A stretch of 64,000 nucleotides of DNA from Pirellulaceae bacterium (GCA_019636375.1 JAHBXS010000001.1:310001-374000); one strand, 5' to 3'; shown: positions 27,545 to 39,074, counted from the stretch's first letter. Program-made: numbers and translations. Notes: generated by a model not told the origin, from the sequence alone.

Positions 27545-30500
27545 ATGTTGCGTTGTTTGTTCCTGATGATGTGCCTCGTCGTAAGTCAATGCGTCCCAAG
27601 TCTTGGACAAGAACAGCGGACGACTCCTGTGCGTGGTTTGCATGAGGCATCGCCAAGTTGGTTGTTGATCAAAGACGCAACCGTTCACACGGTGTCGGGG
27701 GCGACATTGGAAAAGGCCCAGGTCTTGGTTCGCGGTTCAAAAATTATCGCCGTAGGCGATCAAGTGACGGCTCCGGCGGGAACGAAGATTATCGACGGAA
27801 CAGGGAAGCATGTTTATCCAAGTTTCATCGAGCCCTTCCTACCTGTTGCCATTGATAGTGGAGCTGCGCCTAGCACCGCATATTGGAACGAGATGATTCG
27901 ACCGGATCGCAAAGCGGGAACGGCTGGGATTCCAGCGAGCTTAAAAATTGACGAAAGGCGAAAGGCGGGTTTCGGTGCTGCTCTGATTGCTCCCAACGAT
28001 GGAATCGTCCAAGGTTCGAGCGCGGTATTTTTGTTTTCAGAGGGAACGAGCAAGGAGACGTTGCTTCGCGAAGACGTTGCGATGCATTTAACCCTGACCC
28101 GCGATTTTCGTTTTGGCGGAGGAGGACGTTCTGAAGGAGGACCGACTTCGCCAATGGGTGCCTACGCCCTTGCTCGACAAACGATGTACGATGCCCACTG
28201 GTATCGAGACGCGTGGCGAGCCGCGAACGCCGACCCAAGTCTTCCGCGTCCCGAGAAAAATCAGACTTTAAAATCACTACTCCCCATGATCGAGGGGCGA
28301 TTGCCGGCGATGATAAAAACCGGCAACGAGATTTTCTCCTTGAGAGCTGCTCGATTTGCTAAGGAGTTTTCATTGCCGTTCATCCTCAAGGGGCACGGAA
28401 TGGAGTACCGCCGACTTGATGAGATCGTTGGAATTGGCGTGCCGATCATCGTGCCGATTAATTTTCCTGACCCACCGAATTTGGCGAGCCCGACCGATGC
28501 CTTGGATGCATCCCTCGAAGACTTGATGCACTGGGATCATGCTCCTGAAAATCCCGCTCGGCTGGTGAAGGCGGGTGCAAGGGTCGCGTTAACCGCCGAA
28601 GGGCTGGAACGCCCTTCACAGTTTCTCGAAAACCTGCGATTGGCTGTCAAGCGTGGGCTCACTGAGACGGATGCATTGAAGGCAATCACCCTTAATCCGG
28701 CAACAATTTTGGGTGTCGAGCAGCAAATCGGCTCGATTCAAGTTGGCAAGATCGCCAATTTGATTCTCACCGATGGCCCTTTGTTTCAGGAGGAAACGAA
28801 AATTGTGGCGCACGTGGCGAGTGGCCAGTGGTTTGACTTCAATCCGCCTCCATCTCGAGAATTCGATGGAGTCTGGTTGCTGGAAGGTGTCGAAGCCCCG
28901 GAGCGACTCTACCTGACGGTTCGTACAAAACCGACTTTGAGCGCGAGTGTTTCCCTTGAAGACCCCACTGGCTCAGACCTTAATCCTGTCGAAGTTAAAC
29001 GACCACAATTCTCGGACTCGCGACTCTCAGGCCGATTGAGTTTTAAACCCTTCGGCCAAGAGGGGACGGCTTTACTGGGTGTCCAAATCGATTTGCCGGG
29101 TGAAGGACAAGCTGCGGCCTACCTTCCAAGTGGGCGTTCTCTGGAGTGGACAATCAAACGAATCGGCGACGCACCGAAAAAAGATGCCCCCAAAACGGAT
29201 ACCGAACCTAAAAAAGAAGATGAATCCGTAAATGACCAGCTGCCCGCGTCGACGTTTGCCGACGAGGAAGAATCTGCTGATGCAGAGTGGGACGCGATCA
29301 TGACGTTTGCGATGAGTCATACCGGACACAATCATCCAATGGGAGCTTGGATGTTGGACTACTTCCAACAACAAGACCCCAGCCCTGGGCGAGGAGGTGG
29401 CGGCAAGAAAAAGCAAGCGACCGAGCCAAGTTCATTTCCCGTTAATTATCCGTTTGGAGATTTCGGTCGCTTGACCCCGCCTGAACAACCGGCCCAATTG
29501 CTGATTCGAAACGTAACGGTGTGGACGTGCGGACCTCGGGGTGTCCTTGTTAACGGCGCGGTTTTGATTGAGAACGGGAAAATCAAACAGGTCTACGCCA
29601 ACAATGAGCCGTTGCCCAAAATGGATGCCATCGATGGAACGGGAATGCACTTGACTCCTGGAATGATCGACTGCCATTCGCATATGGCGTCAGATAGCGG
29701 TATTAACGAAGTCGGCGGGGCAATCACGGCTGAAGTTCGAATTGGCGATTTTATCGACTGCGATGACATAACCATCTATCGGCAATTGGCGGGCGGATTG
29801 ACTGCTGCCAATATTTTGCACGGCTCGGCGAACCCGATTGGCGGACAAAATCAAGTCGTTAAACTTCGCTGGGGACTCAATGACGAACAGATGAAAATGA
29901 CCGAGGCTCCTGCGGGAATCAAATTTGCTCTTGGCGAAAACGTCAAACAGAGCAATCGTCGCGGTTCAGAACCTGCAACTCGCTATCCCCAAACGCGGAT
30001 GGGAGTTGAGCAATTGATGCACGATTCCTTCCAAGCAGCGATTGAATACCGCGAAGCTCATCGTCGCTATCGAGAAAATCCACGGGGCATTCCGCCTCGA
30101 ATTGACTTGCGCAAGGAAACGATCGCCGAAATCGTAGAAGGTACACGCTGGATTCATTGCCACAGCTATCGTCAAGACGAAATTCTGGCCCTGATCCGTG
30201 TGCTCGACCAGTACAAGATCACCATCGGATCGTTCCAACATATCCTTGAGGGCTACAAAGTTGCCAATGAGATCGCCCAACATGGCGGGACCGCAAGTGC
30301 CTTCTCGGATTGGTGGGCCTACAAGTATGAAGTGATCGATGCAATTCCTCATGCCGGCGCGATGATGCACCAAGCTGGTATCGCGGTGTCGTTTAATTCT
30401 GATAACAACGAACTCGCTCGCCACATGAATCATGAGGCGGCCAAGGCGGTTCGCTACGGCGGAGTCAGTGAAGAAGAAGCTCTGAAATTTGTGACGCTCA

Positions 30501-30853
30501 ATCCTGCAATTCAATTGCGAATCGACAAATACGTCGGCAGTATCGAACCAGGAAAACAAGCCGACTTTGTGCTATGGAACGGACATCCGTTGGCACTTTC
30601 GAGTCGCTGCCTTCAAACATGGATCGACGGGCGGAAGTATTACGACCGCGCTGATGCCGAGGCCCTTGCTAAGACACAACAAGAACAACGGGCTGAGTTG
30701 ATTCAAAAAGCACTTAAGATCGACAGCGGAAGGCGACCATCGCGAGCGGAGGCTCTGGACGAGTCGTTGTTGTGGCCGCGGTTTGATGAGTACTGTCATG
30801 GCCATGAAGGGCAACATGATCACTCCCACGAGGGAGTTGGTGCTAAAAATTAG
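27545..30853 (+). CDS. Secreted tandem amidohydrolase, first domain degenerate
   Basis: 1,102 residues from ATG 27545 with signal peptide MLRCLFLMMCLVVSQC. There are two amidohydrolase (imidazolonepropionase-like) domains. In the first (about 40-430) the metal-binding HxH after the first strand is gone: GKHVYPSFIEPFLPV. A linker with a DEEESADAEWD acidic stretch follows. The second (about 650-1050) keeps PGMIDCHSHMASDSG, IHCHSYRQDE, GSFQHILEGYK and SFNSDNNELARHM, so it has a full metal site. The substrate is unknown. The related gene at 30921 follows by 67 bases, suggesting an operon. Confidence 0.82.
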   Translation: MLRCLFLMMCLVVSQCVPSLGQEQRTTPVRGLHEASPSWLLIKDATVHTVSGATLEKAQVLVRGSKIIAVGDQVTAPAGTKIIDGTGKHVYPSFIEPFLPVAIDSGAAPSTAYWNEMIRPDRKAGTAGIPASLKIDERRKAGFGAALIAPNDGIVQGSSAVFLFSEGTSKETLLREDVAMHLTLTRDFRFGGGGRSEGGPTSPMGAYALARQTMYDAHWYRDAWRAANADPSLPRPEKNQTLKSLLPMIEGRLPAMIKTGNEIFSLRAARFAKEFSLPFILKGHGMEYRRLDEIVGIGVPIIVPINFPDPPNLASPTDALDASLEDLMHWDHAPENPARLVKAGARVALTAEGLERPSQFLENLRLAVKRGLTETDALKAITLNPATILGVEQQIGSIQVGKIANLILTDGPLFQEETKIVAHVASGQWFDFNPPPSREFDGVWLLEGVEAPERLYLTVRTKPTLSASVSLEDPTGSDLNPVEVKRPQFSDSRLSGRLSFKPFGQEGTALLGVQIDLPGEGQAAAYLPSGRSLEWTIKRIGDAPKKDAPKTDTEPKKEDESVNDQLPASTFADEEESADAEWDAIMTFAMSHTGHNHPMGAWMLDYFQQQDPSPGRGGGGKKKQATEPSSFPVNYPFGDFGRLTPPEQPAQLLIRNVTVWTCGPRGVLVNGAVLIENGKIKQVYANNEPLPKMDAIDGTGMHLTPGMIDCHSHMASDSGINEVGGAITAEVRIGDFIDCDDITIYRQLAGGLTAANILHGSANPIGGQNQVVKLRWGLNDEQMKMTEAPAGIKFALGENVKQSNRRGSEPATRYPQTRMGVEQLMHDSFQAAIEYREAHRRYRENPRGIPPRIDLRKETIAEIVEGTRWIHCHSYRQDEILALIRVLDQYKITIGSFQHILEGYKVANEIAQHGGTASAFSDWWAYKYEVIDAIPHAGAMMHQAGIAVSFNSDNNELARHMNHEAAKAVRYGGVSEEEALKFVTLNPAIQLRIDKYVGSIEPGKQADFVLWNGHPLALSSRCLQTWIDGRKYYDRADAEALAKTQQEQRAELIQKALKIDSGRRPSRAEALDESLLWPRFDEYCHGHEGQHDHSHEGVGAKN

Positions 30854-30920
30854 TCTATTGCTTTGTAAACACTTTTTCAAAAACTCAATTCTTCTAAAAG
30901 TTCATCTGGAATCATTCGAT

Positions 30921-32252
30921 ATGCAAACTTATTTCATTCATAAACTTCTGACGACTGCATTGCTTGTTGCTCTTGCATTTTGCAAAGCGATTGTCGCGCA
31001 GGTTCCGCCACCCGCTCCTCCGCAATCCACGCCAATCGTCCTAAGTGGTGGGACGATTCATACCGTGTCCGGCAAAACAATCGAAAAAGGACAACTTCTG
31101 TTTGTCGATGGGAAAATCTCAAAAATCGGGCCCAACATTGAACTACCGGCAGGAACTCAAGTTGTTGACTGCGATGGGTTGCACGTCTATCCCAGCCTGA
31201 TCGAATCGTTTTCGCAATTGGGATTGACGGAGATCGCGTCGGTTCCAGCAACGCTCGATCATACAGAGACAGGGAGCATCAATCCTAATGTTCATGCTCA
31301 AGTAGCCATCAATCCAGACAGCGATTTGTTGGCCGTGACTCGGTCGGGCGGGGTTTTGCTCGCTCTATCTGCCCCTACCGGCGGCCTAATCTCAGGACGT
31401 TCAACCGTCATTCAATTGGATGGCTGGACTTATGAAGACATGACCATACTTCCAAACGCAGCGATGCATGTGAATTGGCCATCACAAAGAGCGGGCGGGA
31501 GACGGCGACCGCGTGCAGGTGGCGACGAACCACCTGTTTCACCTTCCGACCGTGTTCAAGAGTTGCGAGACTGGTTTGAAAAAGCGAGGAATTATCAAGC
31601 ACTTCGCGAGCAGCCTTCTGCCCAGCAATCTTTGGATCTGCGACTTGAGGGCTTAGGGGATGTGGTAGCAGGAAAAATCCCCTTGATGATTCGCGCAGAT
31701 CATGCAGCCGATATTCAGTCCGCTGTGGCCTTTGCGGTTGAGCAAAAGGTGAGGTGCATCATTCTGGGCGGATATGACGCCGTTGAGTGTGCGTCACTAT
31801 TGAAAAAGCACGATGTTCCCGTGATCGTCTCGGCTGTCTATAGAATGCCGGTGCGACGGAGTGATTCCGATGATCATTCCTACACGCTCCCGGCAAGATT
31901 GCAGGCTGCGGGAATCAAGTACTGTATCTCTTGTACCGATCGGTCTGAAACTTGGAATACTCGCAACTTGCCTTTTGAAGCTGGGACAGCTATGGGTTTT
32001 GGGCTGACGCGCGAGGAGGCTCTGAAGTCGGTCACGCTCTACCCCGCCCAAATTTTGGGTGTTGCAGAGCGCGTTGGGTCGATTGAGGTTGGGAAAGATG
32101 CGACAGTTATCATTACATCGGGGGACCCATTGGATACGCGAACTCAAATTCTCGGAGCGTTCATTCAAGGTCGACCGGTTGACCTCGCGAATCGACAAAC
32201 GAGATTATTCGAGAAATATCAGAAGAAACTTGAACAGCGCAGCGTCAAATAA
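30921..32252 (+). CDS. Secreted amidohydrolase-fold protein, likely metal-site deficient
   Basis: 443 residues from ATG 30921, with signal peptide YFIHKLLTTALLVALAFCKA. It resembles the first domain of the protein at 27545 (IVLSGGTIHTVSGKTIEKGQ, then GLHVYPSLIESFSQLGL). As there, the HxH metal ligands are replaced. The C-terminal amidohydrolase end is conserved (EEALKSVTLYPAQILGVAER, then GSIEVGKDATVIITSGDPL). It is probably a non-catalytic partner of the preceding protein. A longer frame opening at 30783 overlaps that gene and is less likely. Confidence 0.78.
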   Translation: MQTYFIHKLLTTALLVALAFCKAIVAQVPPPAPPQSTPIVLSGGTIHTVSGKTIEKGQLLFVDGKISKIGPNIELPAGTQVVDCDGLHVYPSLIESFSQLGLTEIASVPATLDHTETGSINPNVHAQVAINPDSDLLAVTRSGGVLLALSAPTGGLISGRSTVIQLDGWTYEDMTILPNAAMHVNWPSQRAGGRRRPRAGGDEPPVSPSDRVQELRDWFEKARNYQALREQPSAQQSLDLRLEGLGDVVAGKIPLMIRADHAADIQSAVAFAVEQKVRCIILGGYDAVECASLLKKHDVPVIVSAVYRMPVRRSDSDDHSYTLPARLQAAGIKYCISCTDRSETWNTRNLPFEAGTAMGFGLTREEALKSVTLYPAQILGVAERVGSIEVGKDATVIITSGDPLDTRTQILGAFIQGRPVDLANRQTRLFEKYQKKLEQRSVK

Positions 32253-32323
32253 TCGAACTGGCGTCATGACGCTGCGGTGCAAACCGCAGGTGTCTGGATT
32301 ATGTCGCTGAAAGATTTCTTTGC

Positions 32324-34996
32324 CTAAATAGTAGGTTCATCCACGACTTCTCCGACTGCGATCGGTGTCATCGTGAACTCGTCTCCTTGGTAGTCTACTT
32401 TTATGCCGTTGTAGTTGCGGTATTCACCTTTGAGAAGTTCCGTAGCCAAGGGGTTGATGATCCGCTGTTGGATGGCTCGTTTAAGTGGGCGAGCACCGTA
32501 TACCGGGTCATATCCTTCTTGGGCCAACGCCTCTCGGGCTTCAGCGGTAACTTCGAGACTTAAGCCTTGCTCCGTAAGACGACTCTCCAAAGAGCGGAGT
32601 TGGATCATCACGATGCGACTGATCTGGTCCCTTCGCAACGGATGGAATACGATTTTTTCATCAATACGATTGAGTAGTTCGGGTGCGAATCGACTTCTAA
32701 GCGCCCCTTCTACCGCCGTTCGGATTTCGTCGTCTGTACCACCATCCTCGGTAATTTTTTGTATCAATTGACTGCCGATGTTGCTGGTCATCACGATGAT
32801 GGAGTTCGAAAAGTCCACGGTGTTGCCCTGTCCGTCAGTCAGTCGTCCATCGTCGAGGACTTGGAGCAAGATGTTAAACACATCGTCGTGGGCTTTTTCG
32901 ATTTCGTCCAACAGGATTACAGCATAGGGTCGCCGGCGGACGGATTCAGTCAATTTGCCTCCCTCTTCGTAACCGACGTATCCGGGAGGGGCGCCAATCA
33001 AGCGGCTCACCGCATGGCGTTCCATAAATTCGCTCATGTCGATACGGACCATTGCGTTTTCGTCATCGAACATGACTTCCGCGAGGGCTTTGCAAAGTTC
33101 GGTTTTGCCGACACCGGTCGGGCCCAGAAACATGAAACTCCCGATGGGACGATTGGGGTCCTGCAGTCCGCTACGACTCCGCCTAACCGCATTTGAAACG
33201 GCTGAAACTGCGTCGTCTTGGCCGACGACTCGTAGGTGTAACCGATCCTCCATGACGAGGAGTTTAGCCCGCTCTGTTTCGAGCATTCTGGAAACAGGAA
33301 TTCCGGTCCACGCACTAACGACCTCGGCGATTTCACCCTCGGTAACTTGTTCACTAAGTAGCCTGCCAGTTGTGGTTTGTTGCGTACGGACTGTTTCAGA
33401 TCTCGCTTCAGCGGATTGGATCTCATCCAGCAATTTTTTTCGTTCGACATCGAGCTCGTAAAGGTTTCGATAGTCGTCCTCGCTAGGCATTTGCCCAGCC
33501 GACTGTTTGGCCTTGATGTGACTGTCGAGCTGTTCAAACCGCAATTGAACCTCGGCGGCCCGCTCGCGAATTTTCTTCACGTCGACCATGCCGAGTTTCT
33601 CAGACTCCCACTGTTCGCGGAGGCTCGCCAAAAGGCGTCGTTGTTCTTCGATTTCTTTGTTCAGCGCCTCGATACGAGACTTGACCCCTTCGTCATCTTC
33701 TTCCGCCAGTTGTCGAGCAGCGAGTTCGAGTTGCGTCAAGCGACGTTGTACAACATCAATTTCGTGAGGAACGCTGTCAAGTTCCATCGACAACTTGGAT
33801 GCGGCTTCGTCGACGAGATCGATCGCCTTGTCGGGCAGAAAACGGTCGGTGATGTAACGTTGTGAAAGCCGAGCAGCCGCGACCAATGCGGAATCCTTGA
33901 TTTGGACGCCGTGGTGTGTCTCGTATTTTTGTTTGAGTCCACGCAAAATCGTAATCGTATCGTCAACGGTTGGCTCGCCGACAAATACGGGTTGAAACCG
34001 ACGTTCGAGCGCTGGGTCCTTTTCCACATACTTGCGGTACTCATCGAGTGTTGTGGCTCCGATACAGTGCAGTTCACCACGTGCTAGAGCGGGCTTGAGG
34101 AGATTCGCCGCATCGCCAGAGCCTTCGGCGGCACCGGCACCGATTACTGTGTGCAGCTCGTCTATGAACAGGATGATCTCACCGGCTGCGTCGGTTACTT
34201 CGCGCAGAACTGCCTTAAGTCGTTCTTCGAATTCACCTCGAAATTTGGCGCCAGCGATGAGGGCACCCATGTCGAGAGCAACAACGCGTTTATTGCGGAG
34301 GCTTTGCGGCACATCGTTCAGAACGATTCTCAGCGCGAGTCCCTCGGCGATGGCGGTCTTGCCGACACCAGGTTGGCCGATCAGGACTGGGTTGTTCTTG
34401 CGGCGTCGGGATAGGACTTGAATCACGCGGCGTATTTCGTTGTCGCGTCCGATAACAGGATCAAGCTTACCTGCTTTGGCTTGTTCAACAAGGTCAATGC
34501 TGTATTTCTTAAGAGCTTGAAATTTCCCTTCTGGGTTTTGATCAGTAACGGTAGCGGAGCCTCGCAAGTTTTTGATCGCAGCCTGCAATTCGGGAACGCG
34601 AACGGCATTTAACTCCAGCGCTTTCTTGGCGCCTGAATCGACTGTGGCGAGAGCCAACAGAAGATGCTCGGTGGAAATGAATTCATCCCCCATTTCTTTC
34701 GTCATTCGCGCTGAATGATTGAGAACCTCGCTGAATTGCCGATTCGGGTTAGGAGAACTGCCGCCTGCCGCTTGAGGCATTCGTTTTAGTTCGCTGGCGA
34801 TAATTGTCTTGAGTTGTTGAAGCGGAATCTTAAGCGATTCCAAAAGCGGCACGACCAACCCATCCACTTCGTTTAATAACGCAGAAAGGAGGTGCAGCGG
34901 CGTCAACTCCGGATTACCCATTTGTTGAGCCGAACTCTGAGCAGCGGCGACAGCTTCTTGCGCTTTGATTGTTAGTTTGTCGAATTGGAAGTTCAT
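32324..34996 (-). CDS. clpB: ATP-dependent disaggregase ClpB
   Basis: An AAA+ chaperone that dissolves aggregates together with DnaK; 890 residues from ATG 34996, normal size. It has an N-terminal Clp repeat domain, then NBD1 with Walker [16 protein letters not shown] and Walker [11 protein letters not shown] middle coiled coil (about 410-540, with [18 protein letters not shown]) distinguishes ClpB from ClpC. NBD2 has [16 protein letters not shown] and [11 protein letters not shown]. The longer frame to 35047 adds an unlikely leader. dnaK lies upstream on the same strand. Confidence 0.96.
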   Translation of the reverse strand: MNFQFDKLTIKAQEAVAAAQSSAQQMGNPELTPLHLLSALLNEVDGLVVPLLESLKIPLQQLKTIIASELKRMPQAAGGSSPNPNRQFSEVLNHSARMTKEMGDEFISTEHLLLALATVDSGAKKALELNAVRVPELQAAIKNLRGSATVTDQNPEGKFQALKKYSIDLVEQAKAGKLDPVIGRDNEIRRVIQVLSRRRKNNPVLIGQPGVGKTAIAEGLALRIVLNDVPQSLRNKRVVALDMGALIAGAKFRGEFEERLKAVLREVTDAAGEIILFIDELHTVIGAGAAEGSGDAANLLKPALARGELHCIGATTLDEYRKYVEKDPALERRFQPVFVGEPTVDDTITILRGLKQKYETHHGVQIKDSALVAAARLSQRYITDRFLPDKAIDLVDEAASKLSMELDSVPHEIDVVQRRLTQLELAARQLAEEDDEGVKSRIEALNKEIEEQRRLLASLREQWESEKLGMVDVKKIRERAAEVQLRFEQLDSHIKAKQSAGQMPSEDDYRNLYELDVERKKLLDEIQSAEARSETVRTQQTTTGRLLSEQVTEGEIAEVVSAWTGIPVSRMLETERAKLLVMEDRLHLRVVGQDDAVSAVSNAVRRSRSGLQDPNRPIGSFMFLGPTGVGKTELCKALAEVMFDDENAMVRIDMSEFMERHAVSRLIGAPPGYVGYEEGGKLTESVRRRPYAVILLDEIEKAHDDVFNILLQVLDDGRLTDGQGNTVDFSNSIIVMTSNIGSQLIQKITEDGGTDDEIRTAVEGALRSRFAPELLNRIDEKIVFHPLRRDQISRIVMIQLRSLESRLTEQGLSLEVTAEAREALAQEGYDPVYGARPLKRAIQQRIINPLATELLKGEYRNYNGIKVDYQGDEFTMTPIAVGEVVDEPTI

Positions 34997-35111
34997 GGAA
35001 TGCCTCGGGTTGAGAGCCAAAATGTCATTGTCAACAGAAGTAAGCAAACGTTGTGCCGTTCAAGGTGACAACCGTCAATTTTTGTTGACTCAAATGACTT
35101 TGAAGGCGCGC

Positions 35112-35141
35112 AAAAAAGCGGTCGGTGAAAAGCCGACCGCT
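35112..35141 (-). terminator. Intrinsic terminator after dnaK
   Basis: On the minus strand AGCGGTCGG pairs with CCGACCGCT around a 7-base loop, followed by TTTTTT. It lies 53 bases after the dnaK stop and before clpB, so clpB probably has its own promoter or depends on read-through. Confidence 0.8.
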
Positions 35142-35193
35142 ATAAATTTATCGACGAATCGCGGTGCTACCGAAGTGAGCAAGCGTTCTGAAT

Positions 35194-37110
35194 CTAGTCC
35201 TTTTTGACTTCGAACTCAGCATCAATTGCGTCGTCTCCGGCTCCTGCTCCGACATCGGCCGTTGGCCCGTTGTCCGCAGCATTTTGACCGGCTTTCTCGT
35301 ACATGACTTTGCTTAACGCATGTGAGGCTTGCTCAAGTTCTTGAACCGCAGATTTGATCGCGTCCAAGTCTTCGCCTTCGGCCGCCTCGCGAGCCTTCTT
35401 GATCGCAGCTTCCAATGGGGCCTTGTCGCTTTCCTGGAGTTTATCGGCGTGTTCCTTGATCATTTTTTCCATTTGGTAGCACATGTTGTCCGCTTGATTG
35501 CGGGCGCTGGCCAGTTCGAACTTGCGACGGTCTTCTTCGGCGTTGGATTGGGCGTCTTTTTGCATGCGTTCAATCTCATCGCTGGAAAGGCCAGAAGATT
35601 CCTTGATCGCCACGTGAGCCTCTTTGCCCGTTCCCAAATCTTTCGCCGAGACATTGAGAATACCGTTTTGGTCGATGTCAAATTTGACCTCGATTTGCGG
35701 AACGCCGCGCGGAGCAGGCGGAATTCCCGTCAAGTCAAATTTGCCGAGCAAGCGGTTATCGCCAGCCATTTTGCGTTCGCCTTGGTAGACCTGAATGGTC
35801 ACCGCAGTTTGATTGTCCGCAGCAGTGCTGAAGACTTGTTTTTTCTCGGTAGGAATCGTCGTGTTCCGTTCGACCAATGCCGTCATAATGCCGTGTTCGG
35901 TTTCGATTCCAAGCGTGAGTGGCGTCACGTCGAGAAGCAAAACGTCTTTGCGATCACCGGCAAGTACGGAGCCTTGGATCGCGGCACCTACCGCGACGAC
36001 CTCGTCAGGATTCACTCCCTTGTGCGGCTCCTTGCCGAACATTTTCTTGACCAATTCTTGAACCTTAGGAATGCGAGTCGATCCGCCGACCAAAATCACT
36101 TCATCGATTTCGCTTGGGGACATCTTCGCGTCTTTCAGGGCTTGTTCAACAGGGCGTCGGCAGCGATCGATCAATGGGTCGGTCAACTCTTCGAACTTCG
36201 CTCGTGTGATCGTCATTTGCAAGTGCTTCGGTCCCGACGCATCTGCCGTGATGAATGGTAGATTGATGTCGGTTTGCGGACGGGAACTTAGTTCCTTCTT
36301 GGCCTTTTCGCAAGCTTCTTGGAGACGTTGCAGGGCCATTACGTCTTTACGCAAATCGACACCGTTGGACTTCTTGAATTCGTCCGCAACATGGTGGATC
36401 AAAACTTCATCGAAATCGTCGCCGCCAAGGTGAGTGTCGCCGTTGGTGCTGATCACTTCGAAGACCTTCATTCCGTCGTCGTCATTAAGTTCCAACACGG
36501 AAACGTCAAACGTACCGCCACCAAGGTCGAAGACCACGATTTTTTGTTCCTTCTGGCCCTTGTCGAGACCGTAAGCCATCGCCGCAGCGGTCGGCTCGTT
36601 GATGATCCGAGCGACTTCGAGGCCAGCAATTTGGCCAGCGTCTTTCGTGGCCTGACGTTGGGCATCGTTGAAATATGCAGGGACCGTAATGACGGCCTTG
36701 TTCACCTTATGGCCAAGGTAGGACTCGGCGGCCTCCTTGAGTTTGCGAAGTGTCTTGGCGGAGATTTCTTGAGGGGTAAAGGTCTGGTCCCCAACCTCGA
36801 TTTTGACGTACTCATTCGCTCCCCCAACAACTTTATAGGGGACCATCTTTTCTTCACCTCCCACCTCGGAATGACGGCGGCCCATGAAGCGTTTGACTGA
36901 GTAAATAGTTCGTTCGGGATTCGTGACCCGTTGGTTCCGAGCAGGAGCACCGACGAGAGTCTCGCCGTCTTTGGTAAACGCGATCACGCTGGGAGTTGTG
37001 CGGTCTCCCTCTTGATTGGCAATTACCACAGGCTCGCCACCTTCCATGATTGCAACCACGGAGTTTGTTGTACCTAAGTCAATACCGATAATTTTTTCAC
37101 CTTGAGCCAT
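35194..37110 (-). CDS. dnaK: Molecular chaperone DnaK (Hsp70)
   Basis: 638 residues from ATG 37110 ([20 protein letters not shown]), with GGAG eight bases upstream; the four-codon extension to 37122 would destroy that spacing. ATPase signatures [28 protein letters not shown] and [16 protein letters not shown] are intact. The substrate-binding domain and a C-terminal lid end in an acidic [13 protein letters not shown] rather than the common EEVD-like tail. It works with ClpB downstream. No grpE or dnaJ is adjacent. Confidence 0.97.
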   Translation of the reverse strand: MAQGEKIIGIDLGTTNSVVAIMEGGEPVVIANQEGDRTTPSVIAFTKDGETLVGAPARNQRVTNPERTIYSVKRFMGRRHSEVGGEEKMVPYKVVGGANEYVKIEVGDQTFTPQEISAKTLRKLKEAAESYLGHKVNKAVITVPAYFNDAQRQATKDAGQIAGLEVARIINEPTAAAMAYGLDKGQKEQKIVVFDLGGGTFDVSVLELNDDDGMKVFEVISTNGDTHLGGDDFDEVLIHHVADEFKKSNGVDLRKDVMALQRLQEACEKAKKELSSRPQTDINLPFITADASGPKHLQMTITRAKFEELTDPLIDRCRRPVEQALKDAKMSPSEIDEVILVGGSTRIPKVQELVKKMFGKEPHKGVNPDEVVAVGAAIQGSVLAGDRKDVLLLDVTPLTLGIETEHGIMTALVERNTTIPTEKKQVFSTAADNQTAVTIQVYQGERKMAGDNRLLGKFDLTGIPPAPRGVPQIEVKFDIDQNGILNVSAKDLGTGKEAHVAIKESSGLSSDEIERMQKDAQSNAEEDRRKFELASARNQADNMCYQMEKMIKEHADKLQESDKAPLEAAIKKAREAAEGEDLDAIKSAVQELEQASHALSKVMYEKAGQNAADNGPTADVGAGAGDDAIDAEFEVKKD

Positions 37111-37377
37111 CTTGCTCTCCATTCAAAATACTGGTGGGTGGTCGCTGAGACCGTTTCAATTCAAAGTTGTTTGGTTCGTTGCGAATCCTGCCAAAGGCTC
37201 AATCAAGCGGTCGCCCACAGGCAAAACGAGCGTGACGATTCGGCAGCAATTTCACACGGGAATTCAGAAAAGCAAAGCCCATGCCAATCGATTTGAAGTG
37301 AAAATTTGTGGATTCTGACGCGAAAATTTACGGTCTAGCACCGAATCCTTCTTAAGAACATGCCATTTTGGCAGTCG

Positions 37378-38160
37378 TCAACCCTTGGTACAAACTGCAA
37401 TAAAACATTCAGCGAGATGCTCATTCTCGGGGGTTGTGGAAACGATTCCACTCGGCTGGCCGCGGTTAAAAGGGAAATCGCTGCCCGAGTTTTGGTTGAA
37501 AAGATCGCGAATCTGAAAGCTCGTTGCTAAAAGATGCGCAAAAGAAATTTTGTTGTAAGTTCGCGTGTGAAAAGGGGCTATTTCTAATGGCCATTCATTA
37601 GGCGTTGAGATGATCAAAAGCCCTCCCGGTTTCAAGATTCTCGAGAACTCTTTGATCGCTCCACGATCGTCGGCCACATGTTCGATGGTTTCGAATGAGA
37701 CGACGACATCTACCGCTTGATCGGGTAACGGAATTTGCTCAGCCCTACCTTGCCGAAATTGGATAATTTCAGAATGGTATTTTCGCTTAGCGTACCCCAA
37801 GGCGTCGTCGGCAACGTCAAAGCCAAAAACGCTGCTGGCCTTGCCCTGAGCCGCCAACAATGCAGTTCCATACCCGGTGCCACAAGCCAAATCGACAACC
37901 GTCTTGCCGGATACGTAATCGCACGCGAATTCGTAGCGTGCCCTATGGAACGCTCCTCGCTCGTCAGAAAAGATCGGCGAATTTGGATCGCAGCGCTCCT
38001 CGCGGTTTCTGAACAACCACTCACCGTCTTGATCCCCCAAGCAGGCATCCAAAATCCGCTCCAGTCGCTCAACGCGGTCACGCAAACGAGTGATTTGCTC
38101 GCGTTGTTTGCGAATGAGATCAAAAGCGTCGCTAAGTCTTTTTGTTTCTTGATCGTCCAA
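37378..38160 (-). CDS. Class I SAM-dependent methyltransferase
   Basis: 260 residues. An N-terminal coiled coil (about 10-40, IRKQREQITRLRDRVERLER) precedes a Methyltransf_11-type Rossmann domain. Motif I is VVDLACGTGYGTALLAAQG, the second strand is VFGFDVADDALGYAKRKY, and VVSFETIEHVADDRGAIKEF and FSRILKPGGLLIISTPNEW are typical. The substrate is not apparent. It stands alone between dnaK and repeat copy B. Confidence 0.83.
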   Translation of the reverse strand: MDDQETKRLSDAFDLIRKQREQITRLRDRVERLERILDACLGDQDGEWLFRNREERCDPNSPIFSDERGAFHRARYEFACDYVSGKTVVDLACGTGYGTALLAAQGKASSVFGFDVADDALGYAKRKYHSEIIQFRQGRAEQIPLPDQAVDVVVSFETIEHVADDRGAIKEFSRILKPGGLLIISTPNEWPLEIAPFHTRTYNKISFAHLLATSFQIRDLFNQNSGSDFPFNRGQPSGIVSTTPENEHLAECFIAVCTKG

Positions 38161-38252
38161 TTTGTGTGTCTCTCACATCAGAAAATTCTTCCACATTGTA
38201 GCCGTTCATTCCGGGAGCGGTTAAGCTGTGGTAAATTATTGGACTTCCGTCG

Positions 38253-38349
38253 CGTATCCCCAAAGGGGTCAGTCCCTCTCCGGCGAAGAAACAAAAAACG
38301 CAAATTCTGGCCTAGCCTCCAAAGGGGCTGACCCCTGGGGATAGGCTCT
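38253..38349. repeat. Dispersed palindromic repeat, copy B
   Basis: About 97 bases with inverted arms built on TATCCCCAAAGGGGTCAG and CTGACCCCTGGGGATA. The centre CCCTCTCCGGCGAAG...CTAGCCTCCAAAGGG matches copy A. It sits just upstream of the PIG-L gene. Confidence 0.8.
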
Positions 38350-38384
38350 TATTGTCGTCTGATCCCAAAAGAAAGGCAACCGTT

Positions 38385-39074
38385 GTGAGCGAGACTTTGG
38401 ATATCCTGGTTGTGGCTCCGCATCCAGATGACGCCGAGCTGGGAATGGGGGGGGCAATCGCTCAGTTGATTCGTCAGGGGCAGCGTGTCGGGATTGTCGA
38501 CCTGACGACTGGCGAGCCGACGCCAAACGGAACCCCCGAACGCCGCGCTGCAGAAACACTGGTCGCCTCAAAAGCCCTCGGAGTGACCTGGCGGAAAAAT
38601 CTCGGGCTACCAAACCGAGCGTTGCAGCCGACGTTGGAAGCAAGAGCTTTGCTCGCCGAACTTTTTCGTGAAACGCGACCGCGTTGGATTTTCGCGCCCT
38701 ATTGGGTTGATGCTCATCCGGATCATCTGGCGGCTGTGGAATTAGTCGAGGGGGCTCGATTTTGGTCCAAACTGACGAAGACGACGATGCTCCATGAACC
38801 TTACCACCCGCCGCGAATTTTCAATTACTACTGCATCCATCTCAAACAACATTTGCAGCCAGCCTTCGTATTGGATATCAGCGATGTCTGGCCAATGAAA
38901 CTGAAGTCGGTTCAAGCCTATGAAAGTCAATTCAAAAACGACTTAAAATCTGGTTTTTTCGAACGGATCGAGACAGAGGCTCGTTTTTGGGGCGCGTCAA
39001 TCGGGGTGACTTATGGCGAACCGTTTACTTGTCGCGAACCCATCGGTTTGAGTGGCTTGCAAAATTTGATTTAG
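38385..39074 (+). CDS. PIG-L/LmbE deacetylase, BshB1-like
   Basis: About 229 residues from a GTG at 38385 preceded by AAAGG; the open frame begins with TTG at 38352. The zinc-binding VVAPHPDDAELGMGGAI and YWVDAHPDHLAAVELVEGAR, with TTGEPTPNGTPERRAAE, place it close to BshB1, which deacetylates GlcNAc-malate in bacillithiol synthesis. Related enzymes have other substrates and no bshA or bshC is in view, so the bacillithiol role is provisional. Confidence 0.82.
   Translation: MSETLDILVVAPHPDDAELGMGGAIAQLIRQGQRVGIVDLTTGEPTPNGTPERRAAETLVASKALGVTWRKNLGLPNRALQPTLEARALLAELFRETRPRWIFAPYWVDAHPDHLAAVELVEGARFWSKLTKTTMLHEPYHPPRIFNYYCIHLKQHLQPAFVLDISDVWPMKLKSVQAYESQFKNDLKSGFFERIETEARFWGASIGVTYGEPFTCREPIGLSGLQNLI

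Noticed and set aside
30783..30920. 46-codon extension of the second amidohydrolase
   Set aside because: It overlaps the end of the previous gene, while the signal peptide begins at 30921.
35329..36900. Long plus-strand ORFs opposite dnaK
   Set aside because: Antisense shadows produced by the codon bias of dnaK.
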